Source: Candidatus Wolbachia massiliensis
GTDB lineage: Bacteria > Pseudomonadota > Alphaproteobacteria > Rickettsiales > Anaplasmataceae
Direction: 5' to 3'
Assembly: GCF_014771645.1 (NCBI RefSeq)
Contig: NZ_CP061738.1
Location: forward strand, 207,509-245,090
Length of the DNA stretch: 37,582 nucleotides
In this document: one piece after another, positions 24,532 through 33,488 of the stretch
Position numbering within the stretch: the stretch's first letter is position 1
Layout of the letters: each line of letters begins with the position of its first letter
The notes under the pieces: generated by a model
Told to the model about the DNA's origin: nothing
The model's database searches: none
Seen by the model: the letters and a program-made list of their open reading frames with translations, nothing else
Position numbers and translations under genes: made by a program

Positions 24532-25915
24532 AACTGTTGCAGAGTCCAAAGAACGTATCAGAGCGGCATTGAACTCAATTAATCTACTGCTACCTCCTAA
24601 AAGAATTACAGTTAATCTTTCCCCTGCAGATTTGCTGAAAGAAGGCAGTCATTACGATTTGGCTATTGCTATTGGACTGCTTGCTGTGATGAATGTTATA
24701 CCAATTGCCAAGGTCCAGTCTTATATCATCATGGGTGAACTTGCCCTTGACAGCAGGGTTATTTCAGTTTCAGGAGTTTTACCAGCGGTAATTAATGCAA
24801 AACAGAAAAACAAAGGGGTAATTTGCCCAAGAGAAAATGGAGTAGAAGCTTCATGGATAAAGAATGTTGCAGTATTGGCAATAGAGAAATTAACCGATAT
24901 CGTTAGATATTTTAAAGGTGAGCAGTCAATTAAGCCGGTAATTTTTAATGTACCGAAAGAAAAAAGGTCAGTGCCTGATATGAAAGATATCAAAGGCCAA
25001 GTGGTTGCAAAAAGGGCAGCTGAAATTGCAGCAGCAGGTGGACACAATATGCTTCTTGTTGGACCCCCAGGTACTGGAAAGTCAATGCTTGCTAAGCGAT
25101 TTATAGGGCTACTGCCTGACTTAACTGAACAGGAGATGATCGATGTGAATATTATTTCCAGTATAATAAAAACTGGTAATGAAATATTCAAAGCAACTCG
25201 TCCCTTTCGCGAACCTCATCATTCGTGCTCCATGCCAGCAATGATAGGAGGGGGAAAAAATGTAAAACCTGGAGAAATTACTATGGCTCATAAAGGAGTA
25301 TTGTTTCTTGATGAATTGCCAGAATTTCCAAGAGTTGTGCTTGATTCCCTACGCCAACCACTTGAAGATAGAGAAGTTACCATTGCAAGAGCCAATGCGC
25401 ACATTACTTATCCAGCGCATTTTCAGTTAATTGCTGCAATGAATCCCTGCAGATGTGGTTACTTGGGGGATGCAAATAGGTCATGTAGCAAAGCTCCTAA
25501 ATGTAGCGCGGATTATCAAAACAAAATATCAGGGCCATTGCTTGATAGAATAGATATATGCATCGAAATGCCAAACGTCAGCATACTTTCTCCTGAAATC
25601 TCTTCAGAGGGAGAAAGCACTGACAACATAAGGAAAAGAGTAATAGCAGCAAGGAAAATTCAAACCGATCGCTACAGTAAGTTAAATATTAGTTGTAATT
25701 CGGAAGTAAGCGGTGAAGCACTGAATAAATTCACTAAGCCAGATCAAGCAGGATTAGAGTTGCTAAAGTATGTACTGGAAGAAAATTACATCTCAAATCG
25801 AGGTTACACACGCGTATTAAGGGTTGCAAGAACCATCGCAGATCTTGCAAAAAGCGAAGAGGTAGAAAGAGCACACATTGCTGAAGCGCTAAATTACAGA
25901 ATAAGGGCATATTAG
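24500..25915 (+). pseudogene. comM: comM/yifB (Mg-chelatase-like AAA+ ATPase), N-terminus missing
   Basis: Recognisable ComM sequence starts at AVNIVGLPDKTVAE and continues to a normal C-terminus. It includes the LPPKRITVNLSPADLLKEGSH segment of the Lon-like N-terminal domain, Walker A GPPGTGKSM, Walker B GVLFLDELPEF, and the NPCRCGYLGD zinc-like motif. ComM is a ring helicase that promotes branch migration during natural-transformation recombination. The first 35-40 residues are replaced by recombinase-derived DNA. A TTG at 24452 could start a chimeric 487-aa protein, but no strong ribosome site is visible. It may be expressed, but I would treat it as disrupted. A clear terminator follows at 25922. 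Confidence 0.85.
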
Positions 25916-25921
25916 CGATCT

Positions 25922-25947
25922 AATCTGCTTGACGGGCGGATTTTTTT
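25922..25947 (+). terminator. Rho-independent terminator after comM
   Basis: AATCTGC (25922-25928) pairs with GCGGATT (25936-25942, one G-T pair) over a 7-base loop, followed by a T-run through 25947. Confidence 0.75.
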
Positions 25948-25999
25948 ATTATATATTATTTTTAAGTAAAATTTTAACATTCTATTGAGGAGTAGAGTT

Positions 26000-26572
26000 A
26001 TGACATTCACAAATTATGAGTACAAAGAAGGGGATAGTGTTTTGCATTCTATTTCAGCAGGATACAAACAAGCTGAAAATTACTGGGGAATTCCAGGCGC
26101 TATCGCTGGGCTTGGCGAGTATGCCAAAAACAACAAATGGAAAACAGCTGCAGTTGTTGGTGCAGTTGTAGCAGTTCCTCTTATAGCTGCTTATTTTATG
26201 AGTCCAGCTTATGCAGGTTTTATTAATACAACGGCAGGATCAACTTATGCTGGTATGATAGCGGGAGGTAAAGGATTATATGCACTTGCAGTAACTAATC
26301 CGGTATTCACTGGCATATTAACTGCTGCAATAGTGGGAACTATAGCTGCTCTTATATACATGAACTATAGTAAGGCAAACCAAATTGGGGAACAAGCAAC
26401 CAAAATTGAAGAAGTAAGGCAAACTGTGCTAAATGCTTGTGAAAAAAATGATCAAGGTCAGCCTAAGCTACAAGATGGAAAGATTGAGATTGCTAATAAA
26501 ATTAATCCATTGCAGGTCTTAACTGACGTTGCAGTGAAGTTTGGGCTAAAAGGACAAACAAAAGCAGCATAA
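26000..26572 (+). CDS. Hypothetical membrane protein (190 aa)
   Basis: I do not recognise a named family. ATG 26000 is chosen because GAGGAG (25987-25992) lies 7 bases upstream; a further upstream in-frame start would overlap this site. The N-terminal 45 residues are polar (MTFTNYEYKEGDSVLHSISA...). Then come hydrophobic Ala/Gly/Val-rich spans (about residues 47-66, 82-96 and 100-122) and a polar C-terminal part with a short helix (IGEQATKIEEVRQTVLNAC). It is complete, flanked by terminators on both sides, so it is probably monocistronic. An envelope role is likely; nothing more can be said. Confidence 0.8.
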   Translation: MTFTNYEYKEGDSVLHSISAGYKQAENYWGIPGAIAGLGEYAKNNKWKTAAVVGAVVAVPLIAAYFMSPAYAGFINTTAGSTYAGMIAGGKGLYALAVTNPVFTGILTAAIVGTIAALIYMNYSKANQIGEQATKIEEVRQTVLNACEKNDQGQPKLQDGKIEIANKINPLQVLTDVAVKFGLKGQTKAA

Positions 26573-26587
26573 GTAATTTAACAAAGT

Positions 26588-26615
26588 AAAGGGATAGATC
26601 TCTATCCCTTTTGTT
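26588..26615 (+). terminator. Rho-independent terminator
   Basis: AAAGGGATAGA and TCTATCCCTTT form a near-perfect stem with a 2-4 base loop at 26588-26611, followed by a short T-rich tail (TTTGTTT). It separates the 190-aa gene from ftsZ. Confidence 0.7.
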
Positions 26616-26746
26616 TACACAAGTTGAGGGGTCTATCTAAAAATCTAGATCTATTGATTAATAGTACTTATTAGTATAAATATTAAGAATAAGTAAACCG
26701 TATTTACTATTTATAGCCTATAGAAGTGAAAAGTGTTTGCATATTG

Positions 26747-26762
26747 TTAAAAAAGCAGTAAC
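26747..26762 (+). promoter_or_regulatory. CtrA-box-like site upstream of ftsZ
   Basis: TTAA (26747-26750), 7 bases, then GTAAC (26758-26762): one mismatch to the alphaproteobacterial CtrA consensus TTAA-N7-TTAAC, 39 bases before the ftsZ start. In Caulobacter CtrA represses ftsZ. Chance matches are common in AT-rich DNA. Confidence 0.3.
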
Positions 26763-26800
26763 TTATTATCAAGTGAATTCACTAAATTTGAGTAATTTGA

Positions 26801-27991
26801 ATGTCAATTGACCTTAGTTTACCAGAGCTGCCTGTATTACACCCAAGGATTACCGTTGTGGGAGTGGGTGGTGCTGGTGGAAATGCTGTAAATAACATGA
26901 TCCAGTCTAATTTGCAGGGAGTGAACTTTGTTGTTGCGAATACCGATGCTCAAGCACTAGAAAAGTCTTTATGTGATAAAAGAATTCAGTTGGGTATTAA
27001 CTTAACTAAGGGTCTTGGTGCAGGTGCTTTGCCTGATGTTGGCAAAGGTGCAGCAGAAGAATCAATTGATGAAATTATGGAGCATATAAAAGATAGTCAT
27101 ATGCTTTTTATCACAGCAGGAATGGGTGGTGGCACTGGAACGGGTGCAGCGCCAGTAATTGCAAAAGCAGCAAGAGAAGCAAGAGCTGCAGTTAAGGATA
27201 AAGTATCGAAAGAAAAAAAAATACTAACTGTTGGAGTTGTAACTAAGCCATTTGGTTTTGAAGGTGTGCGTCGTATGCGCATTGCAGAGCTTGGACTTGA
27301 AGAGTTACAGAAGTATGTGGATACTCTCATTGTCATTCCAAACCAAAACTTGTTTAGAATTGCCAATGAAAAAACTACATTTGCTGATGCATTTAAACTT
27401 GCTGATAATGTTTTGCATATTGGCATTAGAGGAGTGACAGACTTAATGGTCATGCCAGGTCTCATAAATCTTGATTTTGCTGATATAGAAACGGTCATGA
27501 GCGAAATGGGTAAAGCGATGATTGGTACTGGAGAGGCAGAAGGAGAGGATAGAGCAATTAGTGCCGCGGAAGCTGCAATATCTAATCCGTTGCTTGATAA
27601 TGTGTCAATGAAAGGTGCACAAGGGATATTGATTAACATTACTGGCGGTGGCGATATGACTCTGTTTGAAGTTGATGCTGCAGCAAATAGAGTGCGTGAA
27701 GAAGTAGATGAAAATGCGAATATAATATTTGGTGCTACCTTTGATCAAGCTATGGAGGGAAGAGTTAGGGTTTCTGTGCTTGCAACTGGTATTGATGGCG
27801 CCGTTACTCGTGATAATAGGTCAGAAACTTCATCTGTGAATCAGGGTGAGGTTTCAGAGGAAGAAAAGTTCAAATGGTCTTACAGCCAAGCTCCAGTATC
27901 AGAGACAAAGCCAACTGAACAGGTAAACGAGGGAGTTAAGTGGAGTAGCAATATTTATGATATACCAGCTTATTTAAGAAGAAAGAAATAA
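26801..27991 (+). CDS. ftsZ: Cell division protein FtsZ
   Basis: This 396-aa tubulin-like GTPase polymerises into the Z ring. The GTP-binding motifs are [12 protein letters not shown] (about residues 22-33) and the tubulin signature [10 protein letters not shown] (about 108-117). The synergy-loop region [11 protein letters not shown] follows, then a variable linker of about 50 residues. The C-terminal peptide [10 protein letters not shown] binds FtsA/ZipA-type anchors. Length is typical of Rickettsiales. Only a weak GAG precedes ATG 26801. The stop codon shares its last base with the next start (TAATG), coupling it to the EVE-domain gene. Confidence 0.98.
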   Translation: MSIDLSLPELPVLHPRITVVGVGGAGGNAVNNMIQSNLQGVNFVVANTDAQALEKSLCDKRIQLGINLTKGLGAGALPDVGKGAAEESIDEIMEHIKDSHMLFITAGMGGGTGTGAAPVIAKAAREARAAVKDKVSKEKKILTVGVVTKPFGFEGVRRMRIAELGLEELQKYVDTLIVIPNQNLFRIANEKTTFADAFKLADNVLHIGIRGVTDLMVMPGLINLDFADIETVMSEMGKAMIGTGEAEGEDRAISAAEAAISNPLLDNVSMKGAQGILINITGGGDMTLFEVDAAANRVREEVDENANIIFGATFDQAMEGRVRVSVLATGIDGAVTRDNRSETSSVNQGEVSEEEKFKWSYSQAPVSETKPTEQVNEGVKWSSNIYDIPAYLRRKK

Positions 27992-28389
27992 TGCAATTTT
28001 GGCTGCTTAAGTCAGAACCAAGTGAATATTCATGGCAAAAAATGGAAAGAGAGCAAGTGGTTGGATGGGATGGTGTACACAACTACCAAGCTCAGAATTA
28101 TATGAAAGCTATGAAATTAGGTGATTTTGCATTTTTTTATCATACAGGTAAAGAGAAGGCAATACTTGGAATAGTTGAAGTGTTTAAAGAGTATTATCAT
28201 GTCGATGACTTCAAGTTTGGGTTGGTGGATGTAAAACTTTCTAAGCCTTTAAACAACCAAGTGACGTTAAGCAATATAAGACAAAATTCACTTTTGAAAG
28301 ATATGCTTATATTAAAACAACCACGTTTATCAGTTTCTCCAGTCTTAAAAGCCGAATGGAATGAAATAATAAGAATGAGTAAATGTTAG
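27991..28389 (+). CDS. EVE-domain protein
   Basis: This 132-aa protein consists of a single EVE (PUA-like) domain: [15 protein letters not shown] at the start, then [19 protein letters not shown] and [24 protein letters not shown] domains bind modified bases in RNA or DNA, and family members include YTH-like and thymocyte nuclear protein 1 relatives. The cellular role of the stand-alone bacterial proteins is not settled. It overlaps ftsZ by one base and ybeY by seven, so all three are co-translated. It is somewhat shorter at the C-terminus than many relatives. Confidence 0.9.
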   Translation: MQFWLLKSEPSEYSWQKMEREQVVGWDGVHNYQAQNYMKAMKLGDFAFFYHTGKEKAILGIVEVFKEYYHVDDFKFGLVDVKLSKPLNNQVTLSNIRQNSLLKDMLILKQPRLSVSPVLKAEWNEIIRMSKC

Positions 28390-28835
28390 AAGTAAATATT
28401 TTCGATAAGAGGTGGTACAGCATTATAGAGAATCCGGAGAGCTTTATACTAAACATTATAAATGCTTCTCTGAAGGAATTGAGAATAGATCACTATGAAC
28501 CAAGTGTATCGATAGCTCTTGCTGATGATAATTTACTACATCAACTTAATTTAAAATTTAGAAAAATAGATAAGCCGACTAACGTACTATCATTTCAGTG
28601 TGAGCAATTATCTAATGAATGCGACTTAGGAGATATAGCAATTTCGATAGACACAATAAAAAAAGAATCTAGTGAGTACCTTATACCCATTCCAGCTCAT
28701 GTTGCGCATATGTTGGTGCACGGGTTACTGCATTTACTTGGCTATGATCACCAAGAGGAAGATGAGGAAATTATAATGAGAAATTTAGAAAGTAAGATTT
28801 TAATTTCGCTTGGCTACAATATGTGTGCAATTTAA
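28383..28835 (+). CDS. ybeY: Endoribonuclease YbeY
   Basis: This 150-aa metallo-endoribonuclease acts in 16S rRNA 3'-end maturation and ribosome quality control. The zinc site is seen as [15 protein letters not shown] (about residues 108-122), the H-X3-H-X5-H signature, preceded by KPTNVLSFQ and GDIAIS, which are also conserved. Its ATG lies inside the end of the EVE gene (7-base overlap). Confidence 0.96.
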   Translation: MLEVNIFDKRWYSIIENPESFILNIINASLKELRIDHYEPSVSIALADDNLLHQLNLKFRKIDKPTNVLSFQCEQLSNECDLGDIAISIDTIKKESSEYLIPIPAHVAHMLVHGLLHLLGYDHQEEDEEIIMRNLESKILISLGYNMCAI

Positions 28836-28928
28836 AAGGAATTTTATAAAAATATAGTAGATGATACTAAAATATGTTATCTACAAGATTAAAGGGGTTT
28901 TAGGCTATAGACGATAAAGGTAAGTAAT

Positions 28929-29717
28929 ATGGTTCAGTTTTCTCTGCCAAAGAATTCTAAAGTTAATAAAAAGGGCAAAGTTTATTCTGCTCCTGCTAGA
29001 GTAAAAAATATTAGAAGATTTCAGATTTATCGTTGGTCTGCTAATGATGAGAAAAATCCTAGAATAGACACATTTTTCATTGATATGGATAATTGTGGCT
29101 CTATGGTACTTGACGCGTTGATAAAAATAAAGGATGAGATAGATTCAACCTTGACTTTTAGACGTTCTTGTAGAGAAGGAATATGTGGGTCTTGTGCTAT
29201 GAACATTGATGGAACCAATACTCTTGCATGTACTAAATCTATACACGATATAAAAGGTGACATAAAAATATATCCATTACCTCATATGTACGTAATAAAG
29301 GATCTAGTTTCGGACTTAAACCAGTTTTATGAGCAATATAAGTCAATTAATCCTTGGTTACAAGCGGATAAGCCTGATCTCCCAAATAAAGAGTATTTAC
29401 AATCTCTTGAAGATAGAAAAAAATTGGATGGTCTTTCTGATTGCATATTATGTGCTTGCTGCTCAACTGGTTGTCCAAGTTATTGGTGGAACAGTGATAA
29501 GTTTTTAGGACCAGCGATACTGTTGCAAGCTTACAGATGGATTGCTGATAGCCGTGACAGTAAGACGGATGAAAGACTTGATGCTTTGAATGATCCATTT
29601 AAACTGTATCGTTGTCACACAATAATGAATTGTACAAAAACCTGTCCTAAAGGGCTGAATCCAGCAAGAGCAATAGCAAAAATAAAACAGCTTATGGTAG
29701 AGAGGAAAGGAATTTGA
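28929..29717 (+). CDS. sdhB: Succinate dehydrogenase iron-sulfur subunit
   Basis: This 262-aa electron-transfer subunit of complex II carries electrons from FAD-SdhA to ubiquinone on the inner membrane. The plant-type [2Fe-2S] motif is CREGICGSC plus a downstream Cys (about residues 79-99), and the ferredoxin-type clusters are [12 protein letters not shown] (about 174-185) and [17 protein letters not shown] (about 222-238). The N-terminus carries an extra basic stretch of about 25 residues, usual in Rickettsiales. No other sdh gene is adjacent. Only 3 bases separate its stop from that of the convergent PAS gene. Confidence 0.97.
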   Translation: MVQFSLPKNSKVNKKGKVYSAPARVKNIRRFQIYRWSANDEKNPRIDTFFIDMDNCGSMVLDALIKIKDEIDSTLTFRRSCREGICGSCAMNIDGTNTLACTKSIHDIKGDIKIYPLPHMYVIKDLVSDLNQFYEQYKSINPWLQADKPDLPNKEYLQSLEDRKKLDGLSDCILCACCSTGCPSYWWNSDKFLGPAILLQAYRWIADSRDSKTDERLDALNDPFKLYRCHTIMNCTKTCPKGLNPARAIAKIKQLMVERKGI

Positions 29718-29720
29718 ATG

Positions 29721-30857
29721 CTATCTTTTGCATTCCTCGTAAGAAAAGAGTAACCCTTCTGAAGCGTAAGGTATTGTTAACGTTCTGAACGCTTGTCCAT
29801 TTGTGAGGTGGATTGTATCATTGTGTGGTCCAAATAATTTTTTAAATAGCTCATGCCCTTGGGTACTGATAATGTGAAAGTCCTCTTGTTTTAAGAGTTT
29901 TTTAGATTCAAATAAGTAAAGCATGACTTCATGATAAGTTGGGTAAGATGCCAAAAATTTTGTGTCAAATTGAAAGGTTTTTACAAAAGCATTATTGTAA
30001 AATTTTAGTTTTTGATTCTTACTGTATATTGCAATAGCAATTGGTAATTCCTCAAGTAAATTTTTCTGCGTAGCTAGATGGCTATCTAATTCAGCACGTA
30101 ACCCTTCGGCATCACTCACATCCTTTCCATACATTACCGTGCCATCGGAATTTCGTATTGGAATTTTAATAAAATCAAAAACCTTGCGTTCGTTCTTGTA
30201 AGTTATAACATGCTTCCCTGACTTTGCACTGTATGCTCTACTGGCAACAGCCAATCTCTGAGAGCTATGTATATATTTATCATAAAACAAATTGCAAAAC
30301 TCTGCTTTTTTGTTTTCATCGTATTTTAGTATTGGAAACGGCAAAGAGTTGAAAATATTCCTATAGTTCTCTATTTCTTGTGTAAGCTTATTATTTTCCA
30401 ACTCAAGTGCATTAGCTTTTATCTTATAGTCCGAAATATTTCTTATCCATAACAACACGCCTATCACGCTGTTAGAGTCATCTATTATGCTTCTACCATG
30501 ACATATACAATAAACTTCACCATCTTTTGATTTTAGATCCAGAGTAAAAGATTTATTTATTTTTTTTGCCTCAGTGAAATTTTTAATTAGGCTTTCTGAT
30601 TGCTCAAAAAAATTTACAAACTCATTGAATGAGTAAAAAACAGTATTGAGCAAAATTAATAAATTGGGAGAAAATTTTTCTATGCGTTTCTTTGAATCCC
30701 AAATATAAAACCCGTCATCCACAGTATCTATTAGGTTATTTATTATAATATTTTGATGCTGTAGGCTCTTAATTTTATTATCCACTTTCAATTTAGAATA
30801 AGAAAGAAAGAATAATATTAAAATTAATAATAACACTACTTCATATAGAAAAAACAT
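29721..30857 (-). CDS. PAS-domain sensor protein without a kinase domain
   Basis: This 378-aa protein has one N-terminal membrane span (YEVVLLLILILFFLSYSKL, about residues 5-23), a short coiled coil, and three PAS-like units (about 40-140, 165-255 and 265-375). The recognisable turns are DTVDDGFYIWDSKKRIEKF, LPFPILKYDENKKAEF and LPIAIAIYSKNQKLKF. In alphaproteobacteria such arrays usually precede a histidine-kinase core, but this protein stops at FSYEECKR, just 3 bases from convergent sdhB. It is therefore either a truncated sensor kinase or a scaffold/ligand sensor working with a separate partner. It follows the GNAT gene by 56 bases on the same strand. Confidence 0.82.
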   Translation of the reverse strand: MFFLYEVVLLLILILFFLSYSKLKVDNKIKSLQHQNIIINNLIDTVDDGFYIWDSKKRIEKFSPNLLILLNTVFYSFNEFVNFFEQSESLIKNFTEAKKINKSFTLDLKSKDGEVYCICHGRSIIDDSNSVIGVLLWIRNISDYKIKANALELENNKLTQEIENYRNIFNSLPFPILKYDENKKAEFCNLFYDKYIHSSQRLAVASRAYSAKSGKHVITYKNERKVFDFIKIPIRNSDGTVMYGKDVSDAEGLRAELDSHLATQKNLLEELPIAIAIYSKNQKLKFYNNAFVKTFQFDTKFLASYPTYHEVMLYLFESKKLLKQEDFHIISTQGHELFKKLFGPHNDTIHLTNGQAFRTLTIPYASEGLLFSYEECKR

Positions 30858-30913
30858 AATACTTTTAACACAGACAAAAAAATTTATAACTGCTTAGTAA
30901 GGGTATGTATAAG

Positions 30914-31693
30914 TTATGCTGAAGAGGTATACAAGTAAAGATTGCCTAATATCTGGAAGCCCAATCTCTTGTAAAGATTTATAGAAGGTTTCATACAATG
31001 TGCTACTATATATTTGCATTCAAGTTGCTGAATCATCTTGATTCTTTCTAAGACCATTTGGGTACCTATTCCGCGATTCCTATGAATTGGTAAAACTCCA
31101 TCACTATAAAAACCTGCCACACTGTCCTGAATATAAAAGCCGCATGTTCCAATAATTTCGTTATTTAGTGTTACGAGAAAAAATCTTAATCCTGAATTTT
31201 TATCATCATAACTTGACAATCCACGAAAGAACGTACTGACAATTCCAACGTTATGATGAAAAATCCTAGAGGTACATAAATCTAACTGTTCTAAGAGGTT
31301 GCTATTATTGATAGCATTCAACCTTAAGCCTGGAATGGGGTTAGCAGGTAAGGAGTAGTTTTTCATGTTAAGTAAAACTTTTTTTGGTGTGTTAACGTGT
31401 TTTATTCCACACTTTTCTAAAATACTTTTTGTCTTTGTGTGTGAATTCATCACCCATGTTGCTTCTATATTTCTTGTTCTAAGGTAATCTAAAGTTTTTT
31501 GTACACAAAGCTCAGTACATTGGTCTTCACAAAATACAAAATTGAATAATGACTCTCTAGTACCATTTATTGTAAATATGATGTTATCAAATTCATCGTG
31601 CACTTCCCATTTAGATAAATTTGCTGCGTAGAGTATGTAGTTCTTTAGGTTTTGAATAGCTAAGCTTGAACGATAAACTTTCTTATCCTGCAT
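30914..31693 (-). CDS. GNAT-family N-acetyltransferase
   Basis: This is a 259-aa protein with a C-terminal GNAT fold (about residues 120-255). The acetyl-CoA-binding motif A is LPIHRNRGIGTQMVLERI, and the final YKRLGFQILG motif is typical. The N-terminal 110 residues (VYRSSLAIQNLKNYILYAAN...) look like a degenerate second acetyltransferase domain, as in several two-domain GNATs. The substrate cannot be predicted. It starts 11 bases inside the end of pgpA, so it is translated with it. Confidence 0.87.
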   Translation of the reverse strand: MQDKKVYRSSLAIQNLKNYILYAANLSKWEVHDEFDNIIFTINGTRESLFNFVFCEDQCTELCVQKTLDYLRTRNIEATWVMNSHTKTKSILEKCGIKHVNTPKKVLLNMKNYSLPANPIPGLRLNAINNSNLLEQLDLCTSRIFHHNVGIVSTFFRGLSSYDDKNSGLRFFLVTLNNEIIGTCGFYIQDSVAGFYSDGVLPIHRNRGIGTQMVLERIKMIQQLECKYIVAHCMKPSINLYKRLGFQILGNLYLYTSSA

Positions 31694-32165
31694 ATACAGA
31701 TAATAAACAATAAAAGGCCCCTATAAGAACACAGGCTAAAATTGCAGCTATAATATCATCTAGCATAACGCCTAGAGGACCCTTGACATTTTTATCGATC
31801 AAACTTATAGGCCACGTTTTTATTATATCGAAAAACCTAAAAGAAAGAAAGCATAACAGCAACAAGGGGTAATTTATCTCTTGGCTAAGAAATACCGAAA
31901 CTAAAAATATTGTTAGCAATTGGCCAACTACTTCGTCAATCACTACCTCTTTTGGATCGTGTGAAGTTTGGTAATGTTTTATGTAACAACCTATGGACCA
32001 TAATCCAATTAGGAGTAAAAAAAGAATAATAGCTGCACCTAGAATTCTATTACTTAGTATTACAGGAACAATTGGATAAGAAGCTAAGCTGCCTACAGTG
32101 CCTGGCATTTTTTTTACTGTGCCAGACAGCCACCATGTTGATATCAGTTTATATAAAAATTTCAT
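31683..32165 (-). CDS. pgpA: Phosphatidylglycerophosphatase A
   Basis: This 160-aa membrane enzyme dephosphorylates phosphatidylglycerol phosphate to phosphatidylglycerol. The family features are the N-terminal KMPGTVGSLAS segment, the acidic EVVIDEVVGQL motif (about residues 73-83) and FRFFDIIKTWPI, followed by GVMLDDIIAA, together with about four membrane spans. It lies 19 bases after gpsA on the same strand, giving a small phospholipid operon gpsA-pgpA-GNAT. Confidence 0.94.
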   Translation of the reverse strand: MKFLYKLISTWWLSGTVKKMPGTVGSLASYPIVPVILSNRILGAAIILFLLLIGLWSIGCYIKHYQTSHDPKEVVIDEVVGQLLTIFLVSVFLSQEINYPLLLLCFLSFRFFDIIKTWPISLIDKNVKGPLGVMLDDIIAAILACVLIGAFYCLLSVYAG

Positions 32166-32184
32166 AATATGACAAACTACATGA

Positions 32185-33168
32185 TTAATTTACAAGAACA
32201 GAAATGGTGTCCTCTATAGAGGCATTTTCATACAATAATCTATAGACCGCTTCACATATAGACATTTTTATCTTTAGCTTTTCTGCTAAATAAAATGCGG
32301 ATTGAGCAGTGCTAAAACCTTCAATCACTGATTTACTTTTTGATAAAATCTGCTGAATATCAGAGCTATTATTGCTGCTACCTATTTTAAACCCAAAAGA
32401 TAGATTCCTTGAATTCAAAGATGTGCATGTCATAATTAAATCACCCAGGCATGCTGGTCCAAGTAGTGTATCCATATTTACATTGCTATTGCCAATTTTT
32501 GCTAGATATAAAGCCCTTACTTCATTTATACTTTTTGTTATCAGTGCTGCGTGAGCATTAAATCCAAGTTTTTTACCTAAAATAATTCCACATGCTATAG
32601 CGAAAACGTTCTTTAGTGCTGCACAAACCTGTACTCCTATAACATCATTACTGAAGTACAATTTAATATTTTCTTGCTGTAGTTCTGACATTAACTTTGA
32701 ACCTAATATGTCATTTTGACACGCAAGAACCATTGAATATGGCAGTTTTTTTGCGACTTCCATAGCAAAACTAGGACCTGAAAAAATAGCAATACAGTTG
32801 TTAGGTAAAACTTCATTTACTATTTCGTTGGGTAGTTTTAACGTGGATTTTTCTATTCCTTTACATGCTAAGATTATTGCTACATCTTGTTTCAAATTAC
32901 AGTCACGTAATTGCTGACATACCTCTCTTAGAGACTGAGTGGGGACAGCAAGGATTATTGCTGAAGCATTGATTGTTGCTTCAATAGCCAACTTTACCGA
33001 CACATTATCAGAGATTCGATAACCCAGTAATTTGTCGCTTTCTCTTGTTCTGCTGATTGATTCAAATGTAGTTTTATTGCGAGTCCACAGAGTTATATCT
33101 TGCTTATCACTTAATGAAATTGCAATTGCTGTGCCCCATGCGCCAGCACCTAAAATTGATATTTTCAC
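32185..33168 (-). CDS. gpsA: Glycerol-3-phosphate dehydrogenase [NAD(P)+]
   Basis: This 327-aa enzyme reduces dihydroxyacetone phosphate to sn-glycerol-3-phosphate, the backbone for phospholipids. The N-terminal Rossmann motif is ISILGAGAWGTAIA (about residues 3-16). The conserved FSGPSFAMEVAK, ALKNVFAIACGI (catalytic Lys) and GPACLGDLIMTC segments are present. Length is normal. It is the first gene of a minus-strand unit with pgpA, and is divergent from ctrA across 320 bases. Confidence 0.96.
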   Translation of the reverse strand: MKISILGAGAWGTAIAISLSDKQDITLWTRNKTTFESISRTRESDKLLGYRISDNVSVKLAIEATINASAIILAVPTQSLREVCQQLRDCNLKQDVAIILACKGIEKSTLKLPNEIVNEVLPNNCIAIFSGPSFAMEVAKKLPYSMVLACQNDILGSKLMSELQQENIKLYFSNDVIGVQVCAALKNVFAIACGIILGKKLGFNAHAALITKSINEVRALYLAKIGNSNVNMDTLLGPACLGDLIMTCTSLNSRNLSFGFKIGSSNNSSDIQQILSKSKSVIEGFSTAQSAFYLAEKLKIKMSICEAVYRLLYENASIEDTISVLVN

Positions 33169-33488
33169 ACAATGTCCCTAAAAGTATTACTTATACTTTA
33201 CAGTAGTAGGATAAGTAAATTAAATATAACACAGATATGTAAAATAGTTAAATATTTATTAACCTAAGTATTATTTTAATGGTAACAGCTTCAATTCAAT
33301 ATTTACTGAAAATGGTGTTATTCTTATGATATATAGTATATCTATTATATTTTAGATCTATTTATATAACTTTGGGATTGCATGTTTACTGTTAGTAATT
33401 TTGACCATTTGTTAATAAAAGTTTGATTTGTTACTTTCCTTAGTTATATATATTACTAAAATTATGAATTACTTACGGGGTGTAAAAT
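33169..33488. other. Divergent regulatory spacer between gpsA and ctrA
   Basis: 320 very AT-rich bases with no gene. The notable element is the CtrA-box-like palindrome at 33248-33262. No convincing RNA gene is seen. Confidence 0.6.
33248..33262 (+). promoter_or_regulatory. CtrA-box-like site TTAA-N7-TTAA upstream of ctrA
   Basis: TTAA (33248-33251), the 7 bases ATATTTA, then TTAA (33259-33262), exactly matching the core consensus bound by CtrA, about 225 bases before the ctrA start. It suggests autoregulation as in Caulobacter. The local DNA is so AT-rich that chance is a real alternative. Confidence 0.4.

Noticed and set aside
24721-25191. 156-aa minus-strand frame inside comM
   Set aside because: Shadow of a clearly conserved ATPase gene.
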